This document shows positions 33,701 to 44,000 of a DNA stretch of 64,000 bases, piece by piece; positions within the stretch are counted from its first letter, which is position 1; every line of letters begins with the position of its first letter. Source of the stretch: Melieria omissa (taxonomy: Eukaryota > Arthropoda > Insecta > Diptera > Ulidiidae); assembly GCA_963971225.1 (NCBI GenBank), contig OZ020269.1:28623783-28687782 (forward strand), read 5' to 3'. The position numbers and the translations under genes were made by a program. A model generated the notes under the pieces. It ran no database searches. It was not told the DNA's origin and was given only the letters and a program-made list of their open reading frames with translations.

Positions 33701-35561
33701 CGAATGGATCCGAGCCAAATAAATCCGTATTGCCGTTTGTCACGGAGTTAATGATGTTGTTGTTAATATTATTGTTACTCGTGATGCTGTTCGTGACCGA
33801 TGTGCTGCGTCTGGGTGCGGCCACTTTAGGTGGAGGAGCCACTACAAACAAACAAAACGTCGAGATTTAACAATATTTTTTTTCAGGTAGAAACTTAATA
33901 GAAAATTAAATTTGCTGTTGTTGTTGAATTTTATTTGCTTATTTTGTTTTGCAAAATTACAATGAATTAATTTAGCAAATAAATCAAATCAAATTAAATC
34001 GCGCAAAACTTACGTAATGGCGGCGTCACATTCAAGTCGTTTGTAAAATTGTTACTGCTGTTGATGTGCATGTTGTTATTTTGTGATTTATTATCGTTGT
34101 TGTTGTTGTTGCTCATGTTGTTGATTATGCTGCTGCCGCTGCTATGAAGGATGCTGCTGTTGGCATTGGCGCTGCTGTTGGTGAACAATTGCTGGCCATA
34201 CGACTTGGACGGCTCAAAGCCGAAGAGGTCGTTGCTCACATTTTTGCCGCTGCCGCTACCGCTGTCCATGCACTCGTCGGCGCGCGGATCAAAATCGCTA
34301 TCCGAATCGGAGTTGAGCAGCAGCTCCTCCATTTTTTGGCTATTCGATTTGTGTATGATTTGGCTTGGAATGTTGTTGCGCGGCGGCACAAGAGGAACAA
34401 ACGCGTTGACCGCGGCTGACTTGCTGGAATGATTCGATGAGTTGGTGTCGATCAGCAGCTTGTCCTCGTTTACTGTGTGGCGTGAAAGAAAAAAATATTG
34501 AAGACATTTTGTATTTCAATGAATTTCTCAGCATTTGTCTAAATAAAAAATAAAATTTTCAGCACGGCAACTCACTCAATTTGGCGCTATTGCCGTTGGT
34601 CAGCTGCGCACTGTCAGCGGGCACGTCCAGTATGTCTTTCACGCCCATTTTGAAGAGCATAGCATCGAGCTCCGTTTTGGGCAACTTGAGCGAAAGCTCG
34701 CGCAGACGATTCTTGTAGATGGCAACGGTTTTCTCCAAGTCTGCAATCTGTTGCTGTGCCTTGCCCAGGTCCGTTTTCTCCGCACTGTTAATGTATTTGC
34801 TGCAAAATTGTATGATTTCCATTAATTCATAAGGTTTGTGAAATCGTTGTCCACTTACCGATAGGCCAAGTCGAACGCCTGTCCAATGGTGAGCGTTATG
34901 TCCGAGGCCAGTTTGTTCGAAATGAACACGAAACACTCGTGCGTCTCCTCGGTGTTGCTGCCGCCCGTGGTGGAGCCGTTCGAGCTGCTCAGACTGCTGC
35001 CCAAACCGTTGCTGCAGCTGTTGCTGCCGTCCAGCGGCTTCACGGTTTTCGCAATGAAGCTGAAAAACTTCTTCACACCCTTCTCGTCCGCACAATAGGA
35101 GATGTTGTGCAGCGGAAACTGGTGCAGTATTTTCTGCGTGCGCGGCTCCTGCACGGCCACACCGTCCACACTGATGGTGATCTCGACTTTTTTGCATTTT
35201 TCCTGAGTGCCCGTTTCGGCCTTTTTCATTTCCTGCGCAAACTGCAGCTTGCGTATGGCATCCTTTACCACTTCAATGCCCTTTGCCTGTTCGACGGGCA
35301 GATTACCAAAGAACTGTAAGGAAAAAACAGAGACAGAAAACGAATGTGTGAGCGAGTGTGAGTGAGTGGTGGTGAGGTGATGCGACCGACCTTGACTAGA
35401 TAGACCACGTGACCGTTGACGAGCGCATCGGGCGCATGCAGCCAATTTCGCTTCCCATTCTTTGCATCGTTCGTTGCGCTGTTGCTGCTCGAGTCCTTGT
35501 TGTTGTTATTATTATTATTATTGTTGTTGTTTTGCTTATTCCAAAACATCAGCTGGGACAT
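30720..35561 (-). CDS. ced-6: Ced-6/GULP engulfment adaptor protein (six coding exons)
   Basis: Coding exons on the minus strand are 35561-35391, 35313-34859, 34799-34576, 34472-34014, 33841-33675 and 30779-30720. All introns are GT-AG and phases match, giving 511 residues. The product is a cytoplasmic adaptor that binds NPxY tails of engulfment receptors such as Draper/CED-1 through its PTB domain and works in apoptotic-cell clearance and clathrin-linked uptake (family knowledge). Seen here: a short N terminus with an 11-Asn run; PTB domain about residues 39-209, from NWLHAPDAL to FDLAYR, with a Ser/Gly/Asn-rich insertion before HECFVF; a leucine-zipper-like coiled coil about 217-255; an acidic Ser/Asp stretch (LLLNSDSDSDFDP); two DLFG motifs, one followed by DPF (adaptor-type endocytic motifs); and a conserved-looking end LESLDPLRK. 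Confidence 0.93.
30919..31825. mobile_element. TTAA-flanked element (907 bp) carrying a SINE
   Basis: Ends CCCTTTCGGGAC and (reverse complement) CCCTTTTGACCC, flanked by TTAA at 30915-30918 and 31826-31829. A perfect AAGTTGCC/GGCAACTT hairpin lies near the right end. Ends match only about 7 bp perfectly, so this is less certain than the other TTAA elements. Located in the last ced-6 intron. Confidence 0.6.
31250..31367 (-). mobile_element. tRNA-derived SINE, second copy (truncated)
   Basis: The minus strand has the same head as the 12110 copy: A-box region TAGTCAAGCGGGTAG, B-box GGTTCGATTCC, then CTCATCTACTTCTATC and CCACATGAA. Only about 120 bp is recognisable. tRNA-like but not a functional tRNA: anticodon-stem pairing is poor. 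Confidence 0.8.
32200..32740 (-). mobile_element. Decayed mariner-like transposase (second lineage)
   Basis: Minus-strand pieces in several frames: VNKIIGIVESVHHVSTVSISKKLK (HTH region), ELAQTVAKPGLT (linker), NRPALANCGW, and STMTRQTL near the C-terminal catalytic block. This order follows a Himar/irritans-type mariner transposase and differs from the family at 7782. Many stops and frameshifts; no inverted repeats seen. In the last ced-6 intron. Confidence 0.75.
33675..33841 (-). CDS. ced-6: ced-6 coding exon 5 (DLFG/DPF motifs)
   Basis: Acceptor TTGTAG, donor GTGAGT. It encodes APPPKVAAPRRSTS, an Asn-rich linker and TDLFGSDPFELNGPSIFK. DPF is a known AP-2 appendage ligand, suggesting endocytic contacts (inference). 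Read-through of the donor would add 19 codons to a stop near 33615. Confidence 0.9.
34014..34472 (-). CDS. ced-6: ced-6 coding exon 4 (acidic and Asn/Ser-rich region)
   Basis: Acceptor CACAG, donor GTAAGT. It encodes AFVPLVPPRNNIPSQ, an acidic ELLLNSDSDSDFDPR segment, NDLFGFEPSKSYG and a long Asn/Ser-rich linker. Low complexity makes most of this exon fast-evolving. Confidence 0.9.
34576..34799 (-). CDS. ced-6: ced-6 coding exon 3 (coiled coil)
   Basis: Acceptor TTGCAG, donor GTGAGT. It encodes KTDLGKAQQQIADLEKTVA and RLRELSLKL with heptad-spaced Leu/Ile, matching the GULP leucine zipper used for dimerisation, then LFKMGVKDILDVP. Confidence 0.93.
34859..35313 (-). CDS. ced-6: ced-6 coding exon 2 (PTB core)
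   Basis: Acceptor TTACAG, donor GTAAGT. It encodes FFGNLPVEQAKGIEVVKDAI, ISVDGVAVQEPRTQKIL, HNISYCADEKGVKKFFSFIAK, a low-complexity SSSNGSTTGG loop, then HECFVFISNKLASDITLTIG and FDLAY. This is most of the phosphotyrosine-binding fold. Confidence 0.95.
35391..35561 (-). CDS. ced-6: ced-6 coding exon 1
   Basis: The start chosen is the ATG of MSQLMFWNKQ at 35561; a second ATG four codons on (MFWNKQ) is possible. Upstream in-frame codons reach only a GTG. The exon carries the AAC/AAT run encoding 11 Asn and ends GHVVYLVK, the first strand of the PTB domain, at donor GTCGGT. Confidence 0.9.
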
Positions 35562-35687
35562 GTTGGCGCTGGTGTTCGATGTTGTTGCTGGCACTGTTGG
35601 CGACTCTACGAACTCAAACCAACGTACAGGACAACCAAAAAAAAACCAAACCTGGAAAGCATGCAGAAAGGAACACAGATTAGTTAA

Positions 35688-36217
35688 CCCTTTCGATACA
35701 GATTTTTATTGGGGAAAGTTCAAATTCTACATAAATTTTACGTTTTAGGCTTCTATGTGGTTATATTAGCAACATTCCATAAGAAATTTTTTAATTTGTA
35801 TACTCGGACCCTGTGTTTTAGAGTTTTTTCTATGAGAGCAACCACATCCTTGTAACTGTAATAATTACTTAAATATACAACTTTTTACGCATAAGAAAAA
35901 CTTGAATATTTCTTCATTTATTTAAGCCAAAATTTTAAATAAAAAGAATATATATATTTAAATTGAAAGAAAACGTCAAATTAAAAAGTTCTCTAATTTT
36001 TCTGCTTCTTCTTCCTTTACTATGTCAAGATATAATAATTAAAAAACATGTATACTTCTCATCATTAAATTTAAATATTCAGTTTATTAATTTCGTATTT
36101 TTTCTAAAACTTCAAACTATTCTTCGAACCAACCACAAATTTATTCTTGAAACCACAGAGGGTTCAGACGTCCACAAAGTAACATGTTGCCATATGGCAA
36201 ACAAAATAGCGAAAGGG
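35688..36217. mobile_element. TTAA-flanked non-autonomous element, copy C (530 bp)
   Basis: Left end CCCTTTCGATACAG, right reverse complement CCCTTTCGCTATTTTG; TTAA at 35684-35687 and 36218-36221. It is collinear with copy B but carries about 90 bp more. It sits just upstream of the ced-6 start region. Confidence 0.9.
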
Positions 36218-36286
36218 TTAAAAATATTAAATTTCCAAGTGAAAGCGATAGCACATACAAATTCAACAACACTTAATTTTTTTAAT

Positions 36287-36580
36287 TTAAGTGAACTCTT
36301 GTTTCGATGTCACTGTGCAACAGTAATATTCAGTGGACGTTCTTGGTCCGTCCTTGGACGCTCTTTTTGGAGCCTTTTTCAGAATTTTTTCAGAAAGTTT
36401 TGAATTTTTTGTTCTTTTTACGCGTTGTTTTGTGAAAAAATGCTTTATGAGATCATCACTCAAAATTCCGTTGACAACTAGACACCAAGACCGTGCAATT
36501 TCTTTCTTTGAGGTTTGGTGAAATCTTTTGTCTGCGCAAATAAACCACAAATAATTCTTGAGCTCAAGGGCGAGATTCAA
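36287..36580 (-). other. Unrecognised open reading frame (97 codons)
   Basis: The frame reads NYLWFICADKRFHQTSKKEIA and SWCLVVNGILSDDLIKHFF followed by a Lys-rich region. It has protein-like composition but no family I recognise and stops in the upstream frame. It lies between two mobile elements, so it may be a fragment of an uncharacterised transposon ORF. Confidence 0.3.
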
Positions 36581-36881
36581 GGCATCAACGGCGAGATAGA
36601 GTCACATTGTCTTTATCAAAATGTCATTGAAAATCAAAAAAAGAGATCAGACGCTCGGGAGGGCCATTTCAAGTTTTATTTTAAATCCATACTTGATCGG
36701 ATCATGTTTACAAAATATCGCTGCAAAATACAGTTGTATAAATTAATAAAAAAAATAAGGAAACAGGTACATATTTCAATTCCATTAAAGCCCAGTACCA
36801 GATCCGCCCATACGGTTTTGATAGAATTTCATACACGACCTAAAATTGACCCAAAATTATCACAAAAAAATCAGCCTTCTA

Positions 36882-37475
36882 TAGGGTGTTTTTTTTGGTT
36901 TGTTTTTCGAATAGAGATAAAACTGGCATTTTGTGGTCAAATCTGGCAACTCGAATGTCATTTATGTTCAGTTTGGTTTGCCATTTCATCATGAACAGGT
37001 TGACAAAAGAACAACGCTTGCAAATCGTGCAAATTTATTTCGAAAATAATGGTTCAGTTCGCGAAGTTTACCGCAAGCTCCGTCCATTTTATGGTCGACA
37101 TCGTCTATCAGAGCAATTAAATTCGGTTAACCATGGGTCGTTTTCGCACTACGTTTACTCTATGTGATAATACGCATCCGTAGAGACGTCGAACAGTGCG
37201 CACCGAAGAAACAATTGCCGCTGTAGAGCAAAATGTTGAAGAGGACCCGAATGAATCGATTCGCCACCGTGCACAGAAATTGGAGCTGGTTGAAAATTGG
37301 ACCTGTAGAATTGGCTTTATTCGAGCCAGCCGCGGCGGCCACATGCCCGAAATCATATTTAAACATTAATGGCATAAAATTATCCTTCCAATAAAGCCAA
37401 ATTGATGGACATTAAAACGATTTTCTTGTGTTTTATTTCAATTCGAAGTTCTATACCTCTAAAAAACACACCCTA
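36882..37475 (+). mobile_element. IS630/Tc1-like element, internally deleted (~590 bp)
   Basis: Ends TAGGGTGTTTTTTTT and (reverse complement) TAGGGTGTGTTTTTT lie next to TA. The frame starting at 36992 gives MNRLTKEQRLQIVQIYFENN and VREVYRKLRPFYGRHR (N-terminal HTH). After a frameshift come RTVRTEETIAAVEQNVEEDP (linker) and ENWTCRIGFIRASRGGHMPE near 37290, a C-terminal tail. The DDE catalytic core is absent. A non-functional relic. Confidence 0.8.
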
Positions 37476-37800
37476 TATCTCCGCACGTCGCTGAGATATT
37501 CATTGGGTATTTTTTTTTACTCATTAGGAACCAATGGGTTAAATTTAAAATTTTCGAGTGCATATTTAGTGTGGTCACACAGGACCAGTGGGGGTTTAAA
37601 CCCCCCAAACACAAAAATTGCGGGTACAAAATATGGTATTCGGCTCAAAAGTTGTACACAAGCTCCCTTCCAAAATTAAAGCTTCTGTGCGCCACTGCAT
37701 AGGGTGACCTATTGATCGCCAAGCCGACCTAACCTTTCTATCAGATGACATTTGCATTGGGCTACATGAACCTAAGCGGGCTGTATGAATGGAATCTAAT

Positions 37801-37851
37801 CGAACCTAACCAAAACTCTTTACCTAACCTAATTCAACCTAACCTAACCAA
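37801..37851 (+). repeat. CCTAA-rich irregular array
   Basis: Seven AACCTAA-type units in about 50 bp (AACCTAACC, CCTAACCTAA, AACCTAACCTAACC). The unit equals the complement of the insect telomere repeat TTAGG and also matches the LINE/SINE tails in this window, so it may be a long retroelement tail. Confidence 0.6.
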
Positions 37852-37859
37852 TATGTCAC

Positions 37860-39920
37860 CTATACTTTACTCTCTTCATCTACCTGTCGTTTTGTTAATT
37901 ATTTTCTAATGCATCCGAAACTCGGCCTTGTAATAAATTACCAAAAGCCTGTTTCTCTTAATTTAAAAATCTTAAGAATTTTCCTCTTCCATTTGAAGTC
38001 AACAAACAGACCTAATTCCACAAGAGTCAATCGTTATTAAACAAACCGAAACAATATGCAACTTTCAATCAACATAGAGATAAGCTAATTCTTTGCTAAA
38101 ACCCACCGATGACGTGTGTTCACAAATGTTTAAATATTTTTCTCATTTGCATGTTTTGTTCGCAGCAAAAGTTCAGAAATCGCTGGCCAATTTACTGCAG
38201 CTGATTCGCATAAAACAAACCATTTATTAGCGCTGCAACAAGTGCAGCGATGACGACGAGATTTGATTTGGTGCTCGACGATCGACGCAACGATCGGCAC
38301 TGACAACGACAATGACACCACCGGCGACACAGCAATGACAACCACAACAACGACGACGAGCGACAATGGCAACAGCTGAACTTGCAATTAGTGAAAAATG
38401 TTGTTGCAAAAGTGGCTAAGAATTTGTTTGGAAACTTGGCTCGGCTGCTGTTCACTGCGGTGGCTGCGGCTGCGGCTGCTTTGGGTGTTGATGCTGTCGT
38501 CGGCGTTTTTGTTAGTGGCTGCCTGCATTGGGCTAATTAACTGATTGCACCACAACAACCGAATTGCTGCCATTCTAAGATGCTGTGTGCTGAGTTGTTT
38601 GGTTGTTGAAGTTGTTTTGCGATTATAATTGGAATTGCTCAATCGCATTGACCGCGCACCGATAACGTCAATGGCTACGTCGAACGTCAGTCACGGTCGC
38701 ACGATGGGACGTTTGTTCAGTGTTTTCCAGACATGAGCAATAACCAGAATGCAATTGTTGTTGTTACAAAGCGAGAAGGCGAGGTCGCATAGAAGCGGGC
38801 AATGTTGTTTAATTTAAATGAAAACTTGAATGAATATTCGTTGGTAAGATTTTAAATTAAAAATTTGTCTGGAATATTTGAATTATTTGAAAAGTCAATA
38901 AAATAATAAACTAAGCAAAATATCGTTTACAATTTATTTATGCCAGCAATAAACTTTGCATTTACGTCGTTCTTTTGGCTTGTTTAACTTTTTAATGCGA
39001 AATGCTAATGCATTCACATACGTTGCGTTTTAATTAGCTAATTGATGTGCCGTCTCCATTGTGAAATTTGTTTAATATTAATTTATGTTGGAATGTAATA
39101 AAAGATTTACATGCAAAATGTGCAACGAATCGCTAATGAGTCTTACACTAGACAGTACAAATAATAAGTATATACCTAAATATATACAGACATATATACG
39201 TTGATATGCACTGTATGTGAAACTGATTGTAGAAGCGCGTGTATTTTAGTCATGTTTAAGCAGTTAGTGTCTGTTGGTCCCAGTCTTGGCATTGAAAATG
39301 ATTAATAGATGGGCTCCACTGCCGTTTCAGGAGAAAATCATTTGACTTCCTTGACCCCAATGTTCTTATCTTTTCTTTTGTTTCGAACGCAGATGCACGA
39401 GAAGGATTCAGTTTTGTTGAAAATTCCACCATTGTCGGAGCAATTTTAACAAAAATCTGTCAACATTGCAAAAACATATTTTAGCCATTAACTATTTAAC
39501 TGCGCACAACGTGCATAGACGTCAAACCAGAATATTTCTGTGTTGCGTAAAACGTGTATACACGTCTTAGAAAATAGCAAATTACGACTCGATGTGAGGA
39601 CCGCAAATCCAAGCTAAATTATGTCAACAGATTTAATAGTCTGATTCTGCGAAGAGCGTTACGTCAGAGAATTGGACTTAACTTATGCATCTCGTCATCT
39701 CAGATAGTTTCTTCTGTTTGTAGATTCTTCTGTTCCTTTGGAGAAGGAACTACAGGAAATTAGTCGGTCTAATGATGAACCGTTTTCTAAACTACATGGA
39801 AAAGGTGGCAGGTAGGTTGGCCCCCCTGCCTTTGGGGAGAATGATGAGACAGGTAATCACTTTCTGTGTGTCTTTCCTGCCCAATTAATAGGAAATCTCA
39901 AGTCGCAGTACAATGGACTT
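37860..39920. other. Upstream of ced-6: no recognised gene
   Basis: CAA/CGA-rich DNA at 38220-38700 is GC-richer than its flanks and could be a ced-6 leader exon or enhancer, but no splice-supported exon could be proved. The remainder is AT-rich and unremarkable. Confidence 0.4.
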
Positions 39921-39924
39921 TTAA

Positions 39925-40510
39925 ACACTACTTGACACGAAAAATGCACCTAAAAATAAAAATGTTTTCTAGACTAACTTTGGGCCACTGAAAACGAAAC
40001 TGAAAATCAAAAAATTTTTTAAGAAGCGTTTTCGAAAAATCTTTGAAAAACCAGGTTTTCCCCTGTTGTTTCAGTTATGAGCATATATCTCGTAAACAAA
40101 TCATCCGACTAACACAAACGTCAGTCAGAAGATAATACCATAGCCTTTCCAGCGATATACGGATTGTCTTCCTCTTCTTCTTCTTGACTGGCACGATAGC
40201 CCGATTACGAGACTAAGGTTTAGCTACCCGCAACCATCCATGTTGTGCGTGTGAATTTTTTTACAAGGTTGGAAGGGACCTACAGTTTTATGCCGATTCC
40301 GAACAGCGAGTTGGGAGCTTATTCATAGGCAATTTTACTCTCAGAGGTTTGCCATTTCCTGCTGAGAGGACGGATTGTCCAAATCAGATGAGATTTGGGG
40401 AAGTTATTGACGGTGAAAGTTGTAAAAAGTGAATTTTTCGACCAATTTAAAAAATCATAAATTTTCGAATGATTTTTTATACTTAGATAAAATAAATGAT
40501 CTCCTTTGCC
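39925..40510 (+). repeat. Dispersed repeat X, copy 1 (interrupted)
   Basis: About 370 bp of host repeat collinear with the reverse complement of 60612-60977 (CACTACT-GACACG; CAGTTATGAGCATATATCTCG; CATAAATTTTCGAA). It is split by a 201-bp insert at 40169-40369. No terminal repeats or coding frame; class unknown. Confidence 0.8.
40169..40369 (-). mobile_element. SINE-like insert (201 bp) with AAG tail and 10-bp duplication
   Basis: Flanked by ACGGATTGTC at 40159-40168 and 40370-40379. On the minus strand it ends in (GAA)n. The paralogous repeat near 60.74 kb lacks the insert and joins GATATACAGATTGGCC directly, an empty-site proof. Contains a TAGCTACCCGC motif; no clear tRNA A/B boxes. Confidence 0.8.
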
Positions 40511-40839
40511 CCAGCTTGACGGCATGTACGCCGTAAATAAATAGTGTCCCACTGTCAATAGTCGTGTGAAACTTCCAGGATGTCTAAACATATAAATGGT
40601 TTTGTTCAGAGAGTAATTGAGCCAAAATGTTATACTGATGCTACAAGTTGCCCCTTTTTCCTACTTTTTCGCCGCGATAGCTTGAAATTCGAATATGAAC
40701 AAACAACGAGCTGTATGAACTGTTAAAAGACATAGAAGTAACATAGCGAATCAACATCCATCTCGCCCGTATGGATGATGAATCTACAACGGTAAATATG
40801 TTTGACACTTTAGTACAACGTCAACGATAAAGAGGGGGG

Positions 40840-41010
40840 CCCTGTCTCCGATGGAAGGACCAAGTTGAGGAGTCTGAGTGCTGCGCTTGCTAGATCGTTC
40901 CGACAATGAAGAACCAAAAAGTTGAGGACGCTCTATCATGTTTAGGGGTGACCAACTGACGAAGAAGGCAGGCCGTAACCCTGTGCAGGTTGTTATGACC
41001 AGTTAAAGAA
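40840..41010 (+). mobile_element. LINE reverse-transcriptase C-terminal fragment
   Basis: The + strand encodes [13 protein letters not shown], then VEDALSCLGVTN and a tail including CRLL*PVK, the same family as 2683-2915. A 47-bp insert (40872-40918) flanked by AAGTTGAGGA (40862-40871 and 40919-40928) interrupts the ORF. Confidence 0.7.
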
Positions 41011-44000
41011 TTAAATAATCAAGCCAGATTTTGGTTAATCTATATCTTCTTTATAGTATTGTAAGATATCGTACGCGAGTTTTCCTTTAAAGTTGCTCCT
41101 TTAGTAGCATGTTGGTCTGTTGTCTCATTGTGTCATTGTCTCAATGCAATAGCATCCTAAAGAGGCAGACATTGTTAAGTTCGACTAATGATCGTTGCAT
41201 AGTCAAAATGACTCTAATTTAAGGACATTTGGACTAATGGTACCTTAGATAATGCAACTTTAGTGCCTTTTATTTTATTTAACACTCTTTCAATCATATA
41301 TGTTATTTACAAAATTTTAGTATAAACAAATCTGAAAATGATTCTGTTTGCATTCTCAGCTCTCAGAGATTTGACATTCTATCAGCTGAGCTTGCTATCT
41401 CTCAGATGCTCTCACCTCACTGTCACTTGCAGCGCCACTTGTCATTAAGTGCTTTAGACAACAATTTAATCACAATTCAAAGATTTATACCAACAACAAC
41501 AATTTAATCACCATTCAATGATTTATGCACACAACAGTTTAGTTAAATTGCAACTGTCAATTTAATTAATTAGCTTCTAAGTAACAAACCAATGTGCCCA
41601 GTCAAGTTTAAAGTGATGCGAAAAAAACTTAAATATGGTTTTTGAAACCTTCTACGAAAACTACATAAATTACAGATTTTATAATTTCGCAGTCAAGTCT
41701 CAAGTCATATGGCTGCCTAACTGCACAGGTAGCAGATGGTTAAATATTTATATATTTATGTATATTGACTTTGTCTATAAGTATGTGCAAATATCTTTAA
41801 GCGTGAGTGTACGTTCCAAAGTATACAAAGCTCGTTTAAGAAGAAAAAAAATTATAAATTATTGCGTAAAGAAGTTCATTTTATAGAATATATATGCCTG
41901 TACTTCCGTTTGTCATATAAAATGCGGTCCGCGCGCACTGTTGTACTTCTGTAGAGTATGTTTGCATGTAAAGTAGATATCTGAGCTTTGTGTTGTCTTC
42001 CACATATCTCTGGTACACACAGACGCAAAATATGCACAAAATGTGCTGTCAGCCAGCGTCGGAAAGTCTATTTGAAATGATTAGATTTATTTGATAAGAT
42101 TATGTACAGAGACTCGGTAGTTTATTTGTTGTTGAGATAATTGAGCCCAGCACAATGGATGGATGCTCCAAGTCAAGTACAACGAATGAATATACAATGA
42201 CTGACGTCACACTTGCATTATCCAACCGATGGCCTTAAGCTCAGAAATTAAATGACCGAGTTGCGATGTACAGGAATAATACTGGTAAATATATGAATCA
42301 AAGACACACATACTGTACATAGTTATGTGAACCTTCAATGTGTTTGGTATATATTTCTACAAGAGACTTGGAGTATTAAGAGACAAGTTTTGGACTTGTT
42401 AGTTATATTAACATTCATTGTATCGATACGATATTTGTAAATCAAATAAGAATCACGGAGTTTAAAAACTATAGAGCCATTCGATCACAGAAAAAAAGAG
42501 AGTATCTTTGAAAGGATTGTATGTTTCGTTGATCCTGTGATTGGAGACAGTTAGCTGGCCTCTACTTTGAGGTTATCTTGAGCAACAACTAAGATTTTTT
42601 TTTTAAATTACCATCTATTTCTAGATCCAAATCCAGATCTATTCATCTAACTCTAGAAGACGGAATTAGCTGACTCAAATAGGTGTAATTGGCTGACCGG
42701 TATAGTTCAGAAAGAGCCATATTGAGTCCTTAGTCAGACCAGATGTAGATCCATTCATGAATCATAACAGTGATCCATTACAATGTGAGTATTTCTGGCG
42801 AACATGAACAGAAACCTCAGTCCAAGCGACAAGACCTCGTCTAGTCCTGTGAACTCATGCGCTCCCAGGGTTGCCAAGCGTAGTCTTAAAAAGGCAGGAC
42901 CAAAGCAAAGAGCTCCAACGGAAAGCATCACGTTTTTTCTTAGGATAATTTATGTAGTCTTCGGTTACTATCTTTGAAAACTGAATAATAAAATACAAAA
43001 TTCACAAGATTATAAATACGTGCTTGTAGTCCCTATGAAACAAACCTACGATTGAATCTGTTTCATTTATAAAGAAAAAAAGAGTCCAAAAATGTTTAGG
43101 ATTAGAATAGGATAAGTTAGCCTGGCCAGTCAAAGGCAGCGCATAGACCAGCCAGGACCTTATCGACACCAAATTGAGGTACAGAGACTTCATGCTCTAC
43201 CAACCTTCGAGCACACTTGAAGCAAATTTTTTTAAAATTGAAAATCTTTTAAATTTTCACTTCGGCTATTTGAAACCTGGTATAAAATTTTTCATATTTT
43301 TGTGAACAAAGTTAACTATTAGGAAATGACCAGAAAAATAAAAAACATTAAACAAAAAACAAGATTATAGAATCATATTTAATTAAAATATATGCAAAAT
43401 TTCAAGTTAAGTAGATTTTGAAACCATTCATTCATTTCAAAACTATAGTTTTATGAAAAATGCTTTAGAAGTTTTGCATATCGATGCTGCTTCCTTTAAA
43501 TTTGTATAGTTCAGTTCTTTCAAAATTACTCGTAGGCACTTCAAGCTAGAGAAATAATTATTTATATTTGAAATACTAAACTAAAAAACTCCTTCAATGA
43601 TGGTAAATTTGTTTCATTTGTTTATGCGTTAATCTCTATGAATATGACTAAGACTTGCATTCCTTAGAAGAAAATAATCTCAATCTTCTCCACTCTCGTC
43701 TCAACTCGCATAAAATAATGACCGATAATCAAATCGGCTGAACGGGCGCCTTAAGGTTGTTAACATTAATGCAAAACAAGTCGCTTATCTGCCAGAGAAT
43801 GCAAAAATGAATAGCAAAACAGAATCATTGAAACTTTGAATAATACCCGCTTTGACCGATATCGCACGGGAAATACTTAATCCAAGCAGTGAGGAAACGT
43901 TGTAGCCGTTACTCGGTCAAAAAATATAAAAAAAATTATAAATCACTTTCGAGCGATTGCGAAATCGAAATCGTAATGTAATAAAGCGAAAGCAAAATGA

